Part shown: positions 1 through 6,166 of the stretch, one piece after another
Layout: each line of letters starts with the position of its first letter
Numbering within the stretch: position 1 is the first letter of the stretch
Assembly (NCBI GenBank): GCA_937873535.1
Contig: CALMYA010000072.1
Location: 1 to 18,816 of the forward strand
Source: an uncultured bacterium
Lineage (GTDB): Bacteria; Patescibacteriota; Minisyncoccia; Phycocordibacterales; CAIZLB01
Direction: 5' to 3'
Length of the DNA: 18,816 bases
Program-made: the position numbers and the translations under genes
Notes under the pieces: model-generated
What the model was told of the DNA's origin: nothing
Database searches by the model: none
What the model saw: the letters and a program-made list of their open reading frames with translations, nothing else

Positions 1-516
1 TACGGTTCAAACAGAGAAGAATTTGCAAAAAAGACAATGGCTTTTTATAAGGAAAACAAGTTGAACCCCTTTGCTAGTTTCTTTTTGCTTCTTATTCAGC
101 TTCCTATTATCTTAGCGCTGGCAAATATTTTTTATAGAGGAGGTTTACCTGTTGTTAACACAACTCTTCTTTACTCGTTTATAAATGTTCCTGAACACAT
201 TAATACTATATTTTTAGGATTCATTGATATAACTCAAAAAAGCGTTCTTCTTGGTGTTTTGGCCGGAGTTGCACAGTTTATTCAAATAAGACTTTCTGTT
301 CCTGCCCACGTAAAATCTACAAACACAGACCCTTCAAAGAAGTCTTTTAGCGACGATTTTGCAAAAAGCATGAATACCCAAATGAGGTATGTAATGCCAG
401 TATTTGTTTTTCTTATTGCTCTATATGTGTCAGGCGCTGTGGCCCTTTACTTAATAACAGGAAGCTTGTTCATGATTGGACAAGAACTCTACTTTCGGAA
501 AACAATAAAGAAGTAA
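1..516 (+). CDS. yidC: YidC/Oxa1 membrane protein insertase, 3' part (5' end outside window)
   Basis: This is the C-terminal part of a YidC/Oxa1/Alb3 insertase, which places membrane proteins in the cytoplasmic membrane with or without the Sec translocon. The frame is open from base 1, so the gene begins outside the window; 171 residues are visible. The segment around residues 12-36 (TMAFYKENKLNPFASF, then a hydrophobic run ending QLPIILAL) is the family's conserved 'ALYKE..-NP..-LPLLIQ-P' region that opens the transmembrane core. Further hydrophobic segments lie near residues 80-100 and 137-165, as expected for the last helices of the five-helix core. The end is short and basic (KKTIKK), without the long tail of some Gram-positive-type proteins. 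The gene converges on the next one with only two bases between the stop codons. Family identity is seen directly; the role is established for the family. Confidence 0.93.
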   Translation, partial: YGSNREEFAKKTMAFYKENKLNPFASFFLLLIQLPIILALANIFYRGGLPVVNTTLLYSFINVPEHINTIFLGFIDITQKSVLLGVLAGVAQFIQIRLSVPAHVKSTNTDPSKKSFSDDFAKSMNTQMRYVMPVFVFLIALYVSGAVALYLITGSLFMIGQELYFRKTIKK

Positions 517-518
517 AA

Positions 519-1967
519 CTATCGAGCTTTTGTTGTTGTGGCTTTAACCGTCGATGTGGCTGTAGTTGTGGGTGTTGATGTAGATGTTGCTGGTGTTGTT
601 TTGTCTAGTGGGTTAAAAATAGGTTTAGGGTCATCTTTTAGCTTGAGTCCCCACAAGCTTAAATCTATTTTATTTTGAAATAGCATATAGCTGCCAGTAG
701 AACTGATTGTTGGGTTGGTTATATCTATAATAGTGCTACTTTCTGTGAGTGGGTTTGATATAAGGTGTGACTCTGATGTTTCTACATTAATACTCCAAAT
801 AGAATCTGAAAAAGTTATTTTACCTTGATACCACGCGTCTGGGTAAATGTTGAAAGCAATATCTTGTGGAATACCGCAGTAGACTATATTTTTTTCTGAA
901 GGAAGGGTTGACCATACGCACTTGTCTGTAAAAGAACGAAGGAATAGGTCGGTAGAGGAATTTGTTTTTTTATTGTAAGAGTAAAGCTTTATTGAACCTC
1001 TGTCACTCTGGTTGTATAGAATATGGCTCATGTCTGGTGAACCAAGTGTTGTTAAGCCAGGAATTCCACCCAAAAGCCTAGAAATAGCCTTTGTTTGAGG
1101 GTTTATTGAGTATGCGTAGCCGTCTGTTCCACCTGAAGGCTTGGTGTTTATTATGGCAGCAGTTTTGTTTGGCCAGTGAACCAGCCATTCTTTAAAAGGA
1201 ATATCCAAGATGCCGACCTTAGAACTACCGTCGGTGTTTGAAAGAATTGCGCGCATTCCAGAATCCATTATTGATATTAGCTGAGATCTGTCTGGTGAAC
1301 GTGTAATTTGAATAATATCAACAGGAAGGTCTGTTGTAGTGACGACCTGCTCTGTTGAAGTTGGTGTCTCGAAATTAAGCTTTGCGAGGCGTGTTCTTAT
1401 TGTGTCGGTGGTTCCGATAAGGTCTCTTATAATTAGAGAGTCGCCTTTATTAGTAAAGAAAGCTTCTTGAATACGTGTGATGGTTGTATTTGACAACCTT
1501 TGTGTTGCTGGGCTACTTGTTGATGTTTCATACACATGCCCTGTCCCCCTTTCTATCCAACGTATTTTTTCTTCGTAAGCAATAATTTTTGGAGGCGCAA
1601 CTTTTTTAGGCGCCGACAAGCCAGAAACAGAAAGATCTGGCGGCTCAACGTTTCTGGTCGTTGTTGCTGTTATGGGAACAAAAACAAAGTCGGCGCCAGA
1701 AATTGGCTGGTCTGTTATTTGTCTTAATTTAGGAATAACAACACTATTTGGTGTGGCAAAGGGAACGTTTTCGGCCGTTGAGGAAGATGTCTTTGGTGAA
1801 TTAATAGAAGGGCTATAACCCAAAGATTTACCCGATGTATCTTGACCAAGAAATGGAACAGGCTTATTTTTACTTTTTGTATAAAAATAGAAACCAATAA
1901 GCCCTCCTACCAAAAGGCTAGCAACGATGACAATAATAAGGAAGGAGGATCTTTGTGAAAGGCGCAT
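519..1967 (-). CDS. Membrane-anchored beta-propeller-like exported protein with Thr/Ser-rich tail
   Basis: Function unknown. The 482-residue protein has one N-terminal transmembrane helix (about residues 8-29) after a short basic start, so the bulk should lie outside the membrane. A Ser/Pro/Thr-rich linker (about 40-125) leads into a region of short beta-strand-like repeats (about 130-450). Pieces such as DRGSIKLYSYNKKT and DSIWSINVETSESHLIS look like blades of a WD40/TolB-like propeller. Two cysteines (C350, C364) lie close enough to form a disulfide. The last 28 residues are almost only Thr, Ser, Ala, Pro and Lys, which suggests a disordered, perhaps wall-contacting tail. It lies 52 bases downstream of the first pilin fusion and is the last gene of the minus-strand series. 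A weak inverted repeat lies in that gap, but no good terminator. The propeller fold is my inference from strand periodicity; the anchor and tail are plain in the sequence. Confidence 0.75.
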   Translation of the reverse strand: MRLSQRSSFLIIVIVASLLVGGLIGFYFYTKSKNKPVPFLGQDTSGKSLGYSPSINSPKTSSSTAENVPFATPNSVVIPKLRQITDQPISGADFVFVPITATTTRNVEPPDLSVSGLSAPKKVAPPKIIAYEEKIRWIERGTGHVYETSTSSPATQRLSNTTITRIQEAFFTNKGDSLIIRDLIGTTDTIRTRLAKLNFETPTSTEQVVTTTDLPVDIIQITRSPDRSQLISIMDSGMRAILSNTDGSSKVGILDIPFKEWLVHWPNKTAAIINTKPSGGTDGYAYSINPQTKAISRLLGGIPGLTTLGSPDMSHILYNQSDRGSIKLYSYNKKTNSSTDLFLRSFTDKCVWSTLPSEKNIVYCGIPQDIAFNIYPDAWYQGKITFSDSIWSINVETSESHLISNPLTESSTIIDITNPTISSTGSYMLFQNKIDLSLWGLKLKDDPKPIFNPLDKTTPATSTSTPTTTATSTVKATTTKAR

Positions 1968-2019
1968 ATATAAAGATTATTTTAGCACAGAACCAGCACC
2001 CCAAGGTCTGCGAGTACTT

Positions 2020-3186
2020 TTATTTGACGGACATAATTACATTGCCGCTGGCATAGTTTTTACCGTTGCTGTTTTTTCCATAACCTATTCCTAGCGCTGT
2101 CGCTGCTGCAGGAGACATTTCTGTCAGCCCCCCGCTGCGCGTACTCTCATGGTTGTCTGCATACACAGCTTGAATAGACTTTCCTGTCGAAGGATTGGTG
2201 AGTATTACTGTACTTCCCAACCCAAAACTTGGGTTGGTTTGTTTGGCTGAAGCTATTTGGCTGGCATTCATGGCCACAAAGGCGGTTGTGTTACCGTCTA
2301 CTTTTCCTGTTCCCCAAGAAAGCTGACCTTTTAAGGTGCCGTCTGTATTTATAATTGGGTCGCCGCTACTCTTACCATTGCTTGTTTGTACGCCCCACCA
2401 ATTTCCATTTGTTCCCGCGTTTGATAGGTCTTCATACCCTACACTTGAGTACTTTTTTCCGTTAATGGTGTATTTACCATTAGGGTCTTCAACCACTTTG
2501 TATACGCCGGGGCTGGAGTCGTAGTCTATTGCGACACCATCGCCACCTCCAACAACTGTTTTACCTTGCCCATCAACATATACAACTTGGCCGATATTTG
2601 CATTGGTATAGGCACTTCCAGTTCCGTCATTTGCTACAGTTTCGGTGTGATATTTGACGACACCATCATTGGCTATCACCAACCCATTCGTATCGGCCGA
2701 CAAAGGAACCCAAGCCTTCACATCATCAAGCACTAAATCATTCTTTAACAAATCGGGATTAATGGCATTCAAAATGATATACGACCCCAACACAATCATG
2801 AGCCCTAGCAGAGCATTCGAAATCATACCCCTACCCTCATCTTTTCCTGTTACAGCATCGGTTGACGCATACTTCACACCACCTATTGTTATATATATGA
2901 GCGCCAACCCTGTAGCCGCAGCCACACCAACCTTGTAGAGAGTGTTCAGGTATGAATCTAACCCTTCCGCCCTTATCTTCACCACTCCATAGGGGAAGAA
3001 ACCCTCCATTTTCCCTGTGAGTAGACAGTATTCGCCTGACGTTGAAAAAGCTGGACAGTCTGGGGTGGAGTTGGGGGTAGAGTCTGCGGCAACAGCTGTA
3101 AGTGGGCCGCTTATTATTAAAACAACAACTATACTTAAAAAAATAATAGCACTTATTTTTTTAACTTGTTTAATTATACCTAACAT
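2020..3186 (-). CDS. T4SS pilin-like (TrbC/VirB2-type) protein fused to a C-terminal double-psi beta-barrel (RlpA-like) domain
   Basis: This 388-residue protein joins a pilin module to a wall-active-like domain. Residues 1-33 form a signal peptide (basic start, hydrophobic core, likely cut after AVA). A short loop follows between C44 and C54, then two hydrophobic helices (about 83-103 and 121-141) separated by a polar turn containing DAVTGKDEGRG. That is the two-helix layout of T4SS pilins. Residues 175-290 are Gly/Asn/Asp-rich linker. Residues about 295-388 match the double-psi beta-barrel pattern of RlpA/expansins: VAMN, then GLGSTVILTNPSTGKSIQ, then AVYADNHES, then GLTEMSPAAATALGIG (compare DRGPF...DLSRAAA..LG). 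D343 sits where RlpA has its active-site Asp, but the active-site His of RlpA is not seen. The domain may therefore bind or loosen peptidoglycan rather than cut it. The first 175 residues closely match the neighbouring upstream gene. A likely extended -10 element lies 7 bases before the start codon. Confidence 0.82.
   Translation of the reverse strand: MLGIIKQVKKISAIIFLSIVVVLIISGPLTAVAADSTPNSTPDCPAFSTSGEYCLLTGKMEGFFPYGVVKIRAEGLDSYLNTLYKVGVAAATGLALIYITIGGVKYASTDAVTGKDEGRGMISNALLGLMIVLGSYIILNAINPDLLKNDLVLDDVKAWVPLSADTNGLVIANDGVVKYHTETVANDGTGSAYTNANIGQVVYVDGQGKTVVGGGDGVAIDYDSSPGVYKVVEDPNGKYTINGKKYSSVGYEDLSNAGTNGNWWGVQTSNGKSSGDPIINTDGTLKGQLSWGTGKVDGNTTAFVAMNASQIASAKQTNPSFGLGSTVILTNPSTGKSIQAVYADNHESTRSGGLTEMSPAAATALGIGYGKNSNGKNYASGNVIMSVK
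2662..3057 (-). repeat. Duplicated pilin module, copy 1
   Basis: Codes for residues 44-175 of the double-psi-barrel fusion. It matches the segment at 3916-4311 without gaps over 132 codons. A run of 41 residues (A107-L147) is identical in protein sequence, and long stretches are nearly identical in DNA, for example around 2820-2850. Similarity stops abruptly after the shared NGLVIANDG, where the two different C-terminal domains begin. Confidence 0.85.
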
Positions 3187-3193
3187 ACTTTTA

Positions 3194-3202
3194 AGTATAG
3201 CA
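3194..3202 (-). promoter_or_regulatory. Extended -10 promoter element (TG-C-TATACT), candidate leaderless start of a pilin fusion
   Basis: On the minus strand TGCTATACT lies at 3194-3202, with 7 bases between the hexamer and the ATG at 3186. It stands at the 3' end of the largest gap in the cluster (3187-3339), where no other feature or terminator is seen. Confidence 0.45.
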
Positions 3203-3339
3203 AATATTAATGTTTTAAAGTCACACAGTCAATTAAGAGGTAGGCCTGAATATGTAGGTTAGCAACCCTTTTGGGATGTGTAATATTCTGTTCAATTAGA
3301 CAAGGAAAAATTGTTCTGTGTTGTGCCAGTTGTGTTGTT

Positions 3340-4467
3340 TTATTGGGGGGTATATATTCTGCCAATATACCCAACCGCACCAGGGCTGTCTAAATTTAAA
3401 GTAACATTCCTGAGTCCTGTTGAGGAATTTGCGCTGTGATGCCAATCCCAAACATCGTAGTTGCCGTTTCCGTTGTTGGAATAAACAATAACACTATGAA
3501 AAGGGTCATCATGGTCAGAGCCTGTATAAAATCTATAATCAACCATTTCACCAGGAACTGGCATTCGGGCCGTGCCGATGGTTTTAGGTAATGTATTGCC
3601 CCCCACAACATAGTTATTGCTTTGGTATGCTGTCTCTGGTTTATACCCGACGGAGTTGTAAAAAGCTTCGGCTGATGTAAAACAGTTATCTTTAGTACAA
3701 GTAGCACCACTTTGAATTTTAGATAAGATTTTTTGGTTAGCTTCCCCCACGCTAGTGCTAACAGGGCCTAATGCTCTAGCTTTGCTGCCGTCAGAATTTA
3801 AAACCGGATTATTAGACTCATCAACTAAATTTCCATCACCATCCAATCTATATTGTGTAGTTTTACCATTAAATGTCACCGTGCCGTCAGGTTGAGTTAC
3901 ATAACCACTTGTGCCACCATCATTGGCTATCACCAACCCGCTCGTATTCCCCGACACAGTCGGTAGATTTACCGAATGTGTTAACACCAAATTATTATTC
4001 AACAAATCAGGGTTAATGGCATTCAAAATGATATATGACCCCAACACTATCATTAGCCCCAGCAAGGCGTTCGATATCATACCCCTACCCTCATCTTTTC
4101 CTGTCACAGCATCAGTTGATGCATATCTTACCCCTCCCATCGTTATATATATCAAAGCTAACCCAGTAGCTGCAGCTACTCCAATTTTATACAAACTATT
4201 TAAGTAGTCTGCCAACCCATTGGCTCTTATGTGAACCTTCCCATCAGAAAAGAATGTGCCCAACGGCCCAGTTAGCAAACAGTAATCACCCGATGTAGAG
4301 AACGCTGGGCAGGCGGAGGTGTTGATGGTGGCGCCAGAAGAAGTAAGGTTAGCTGTTGTATCAGCCAAAAGAGCGCTCGGTATAAAAAACAGTGAGGCAA
4401 AAACATAGACAACAAAACCCTTTTTTAAAGTACCAACAAATTTATTTGAAAAGCCAAAAATATTCAT
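3340..4467 (-). CDS. T4SS pilin-like (TrbC/VirB2-type) protein fused to a C-terminal CHAP/NlpC-P60-like domain
   Basis: Paralogue of the next gene downstream. It is 375 residues long: a signal peptide (1 to about 35, ending SALLA), the paired cysteines C53 and C63, and two pilin-type helices (about 93-112 and 130-150). It aligns without gaps over 132 residues with the other fusion (about 77% identity by hand count). The C-terminal part is different. After a Gly/Asp-rich linker, residues about 235-375 look like a papain-fold amidase of the CHAP or NlpC/P60 kind. DNCFTSAEAFYNSVGY carries a candidate catalytic Cys (C262). RMPVPGEMVDYRF resembles the 'P-GD-V-F' strand, and DPFHSVIVYS carries a candidate His (H324). 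DVWDWHHS offers Asp/His as a third residue. Such domains cut peptide bonds in peptidoglycan; that activity is inferred. It starts 6 bases after the upstream gene's stop codon, with no Shine-Dalgarno sequence but a TATATA hexamer 7 bases before the ATG. Confidence 0.8.
   Translation of the reverse strand: MNIFGFSNKFVGTLKKGFVVYVFASLFFIPSALLADTTANLTSSGATINTSACPAFSTSGDYCLLTGPLGTFFSDGKVHIRANGLADYLNSLYKIGVAAATGLALIYITMGGVRYASTDAVTGKDEGRGMISNALLGLMIVLGSYIILNAINPDLLNNNLVLTHSVNLPTVSGNTSGLVIANDGGTSGYVTQPDGTVTFNGKTTQYRLDGDGNLVDESNNPVLNSDGSKARALGPVSTSVGEANQKILSKIQSGATCTKDNCFTSAEAFYNSVGYKPETAYQSNNYVVGGNTLPKTIGTARMPVPGEMVDYRFYTGSDHDDPFHSVIVYSNNGNGNYDVWDWHHSANSSTGLRNVTLNLDSPGAVGYIGRIYTPQ
3916..4311 (-). repeat. 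Duplicated pilin module, copy 2
   Basis: Codes for residues 53-184 of the CHAP/NlpC-like fusion and pairs with 2662-3057. Most differences lie in the loop after the second cysteine and in the stretch after the second helix. The helices and the polar turn between them are almost invariant. Confidence 0.85.
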
Positions 4468-4473
4468 CGTGTG

Positions 4474-5565
4474 TTATATAGATGTTTTTGCTGCCAATTT
4501 GTCGTATCTTATACGGATGTCGGCAAAAGCTTCTTGTAGTATTTTTGAGCTATTGCCTATGTGAACTGAAACCAAAGTGCTGCCCGCGTCGGAGTCTGTT
4601 CTTTTTAAAACCACGTTATTTTGGTTTGCGGGTACGTTATTGAGTTTGTTTGAATTTAAAATCCAAGTGTAATTAACAAAAGAGTTTTTGTTTGTGGTGC
4701 TGAAATAGAAGGGGTATGCCGCAAGCTTTACCTCGTTGTCATTAAGTAGGTAAGTTCCGCTAAACGATTTGTTAAATAAGCTTCCGAGTATGGGGTTTTC
4801 TTCGTAAAGAAGAACCATTGGGTTTTCTGGAGTCACCACCACTTGCCCCGACCCTTTTAATGAAGGGTCTTTTGCTGCGTACGCACTTACCTCTATTGTT
4901 GTTGGTCTTACAAATATTGGCCCATCAAAATTAAAGGTGTTTTTACCGAAACCTGAAAGAGAGCCTTGAACATCGTAGTTTTGCTTCCATGTATATACAA
5001 TATTAGATGGGTCTACTCTTTGTGAGTTCATAATAATATTTGGCATAGCTACAAAAATGACATTTGCCTCTGGTGTGTACAAAGCCTTTCCTTTATAAAA
5101 AGGAGGAGTGTATGTGTTTGCTTGCCACAGAACGTCAACATTTACGGGTGAGAAGCGGAAAGTTTTGGTAATTTCAGAACCGCTGGTGGTAACTACGTTA
5201 AATTGAACAACAGACACTGTTCCCTCAGACCCCATGGTGAATGTAAATTTCTTTTGGCCTACACCTTTTAGTTTTTCGGTGCCGTTTAATTTCCAGGTTA
5301 TGAGCTGGGTATTTAGGTCGAGGCCATATGTTTGCACGCTAATTGTCACTGTTTCGCCGGGCTTAGGGGATTCAGGAAAAACATTAATATCGAGCTGCTC
5401 CTGAATTTGAGGGTATTTTTCAGGAAGTGTGAGTGATTCAAAATCGTTTGATGATGCTGTTTCTGGCTCAAAAAAGGGTGTTTCTTGTGCAAATGCTGCG
5501 CTTGTTGTGAGTACAACCGCTAATGCGAGCAAAGTAATTGTTGTATAGAATCTGAATGACACCAT
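4474..5565 (-). CDS. Exported protein with three Ig-like repeats, T4SS-cluster associated
   Basis: Function unknown. The frame is open back to an ATG at 5616, but I prefer the ATG at 5565. It puts the signal peptide at the very start (MVSFRFYTT, a hydrophobic core, cut after AFA before QE), and a TATACT hexamer lies 9 bases upstream. The mature part is beta-rich and contains three related units. Each starts with a Trp-containing strand and a hairpin: ITWKLNG..KLKGVGQKKFTF, YTWKQN..SLSGFGKNTFNF, and YTWILN..KLNNVPANQNNVVL. These sit roughly at residues 89-127, 191-213 and 299-322 of the 363-residue form. This pattern, and the opening NVFPESPKPGETVTISV, resembles bacterial Ig-like/PKD-type surface domains. 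There are no cysteines in the mature part. It sits between a small membrane protein and the pilin fusions, so a periplasmic or surface scaffold role is plausible but inferred. Confidence 0.78.
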   Translation of the reverse strand: MVSFRFYTTITLLALAVVLTTSAAFAQETPFFEPETASSNDFESLTLPEKYPQIQEQLDINVFPESPKPGETVTISVQTYGLDLNTQLITWKLNGTEKLKGVGQKKFTFTMGSEGTVSVVQFNVVTTSGSEITKTFRFSPVNVDVLWQANTYTPPFYKGKALYTPEANVIFVAMPNIIMNSQRVDPSNIVYTWKQNYDVQGSLSGFGKNTFNFDGPIFVRPTTIEVSAYAAKDPSLKGSGQVVVTPENPMVLLYEENPILGSLFNKSFSGTYLLNDNEVKLAAYPFYFSTTNKNSFVNYTWILNSNKLNNVPANQNNVVLKRTDSDAGSTLVSVHIGNSSKILQEAFADIRIRYDKLAAKTSI

Positions 5566-5574
5566 ATTCACTAT

Positions 5575-5580
5575 AGTATA
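5575..5580 (-). promoter_or_regulatory. Candidate -10 element (TATACT) before the Ig-like protein gene
   Basis: TATACT on the minus strand, 9 bases before the ATG at 5565 that I prefer. If used, it excludes the upstream in-frame ATGs at 5616 and 5583. No -35 box or Shine-Dalgarno sequence is seen. Confidence 0.3.
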
Positions 5581-5624
5581 CATTATTTTAGAATAGGTTT
5601 GCTGCTTACCACACACAGTAACTT

Positions 5625-6152
5625 TTACATTTCCAACATACCCTTCTCTTTGTTGAGGGCTTTTTTCATAAGGGCAACACTCATCATAAAGGCTGGTAGA
5701 GCATTTACTACAGGAATAAATTCAATAGCCATACTGCCTAAAAATCTTCCTGTAACTTTCATTGAACGGAAGTCTACTCCTCTTTTTTTGTACATAAAAT
5801 AAAAGATGAGCGACCCCGGTATGGTAAAAAGAACATCAGAAACAGCCCCGCCTATTGTCGGTAACGCTAAATTTGTCAAAAAAGAGGCAAAATCGAAAAA
5901 GCCGGCAACTGTCATAAGCGTGAGATGGTCGACGTTCGAAAGATGTGGAGTTGTGGGTTTTTGCCCGGCAGAAAGTAGGGTGCGACCTTTTTGGGTGTTT
6001 CGTAGATAGCGGTTTGCAACGCGCTTAGTAAGCTCTGTTCCCTCTTTGGTGTTAAGCCTCTCACTATATATAGCTTGCCTTCTTGCCTGCTTTTGAGCTT
6101 GCCGTTCGGCATTAGCCAAGCCTTCATATTTATCTAAACTTTCAGCATCCAT
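5625..6152 (-). CDS. Small multi-pass membrane protein of the T4SS cluster, function unknown
   Basis: A 175-residue protein with a charged, helical N-terminal half (residues 1-70, rich in Lys, Arg, Glu and Gln, likely cytoplasmic). Hydrophobic segments follow at about 75-95, 97-118 and 137-162. The last contains GSMAIEFIPVVNALPAFMM, a pattern with Pro and Asn inside the membrane stretch. The C-terminus is short and charged. I do not recognise a named family. It starts 9 bases after the VirB4 stop codon, and a TATAAT hexamer lies 8 bases before its ATG in that gap. The position directly after VirB4 suggests a cluster-specific membrane component, but the role is not shown by the sequence. Confidence 0.75.
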   Translation of the reverse strand: MDAESLDKYEGLANAERQAQKQARRQAIYSERLNTKEGTELTKRVANRYLRNTQKGRTLLSAGQKPTTPHLSNVDHLTLMTVAGFFDFASFLTNLALPTIGGAVSDVLFTIPGSLIFYFMYKKRGVDFRSMKVTGRFLGSMAIEFIPVVNALPAFMMSVALMKKALNKEKGMLEM

Positions 6153-6160
6153 ATGCCGAC

Positions 6161-6166
6161 ATTATA
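6161..6166 (-). promoter_or_regulatory. Candidate -10 element (TATAAT) before the small membrane protein gene
   Basis: A consensus TATAAT on the minus strand, overlapping the VirB4 stop codon and 8 bases before the ATG at 6152. No Shine-Dalgarno sequence is seen in the 9-base gap. Confidence 0.3.

Noticed and set aside
1980..2015. Possible rho-independent terminator between the pilin fusion and the propeller-like gene (minus strand CAGACC ... GGTTCTG)
   Set aside because: The stem needs a bulge, and no run of T follows it, so it is not convincing as a terminator.
3250..3280. Short inverted repeats GGTTAGCAACC and CCCTTTTGGG in the 153-base gap
   Set aside because: Stems of only 3-4 bp and no T run; expected by chance.
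5566..5616. Upstream starts for the Ig-like protein (ATG at 5616 and 5583)
   Set aside because: They would put polar residues before the signal peptide, and a TATACT hexamer fits the later start better; not fully excluded.
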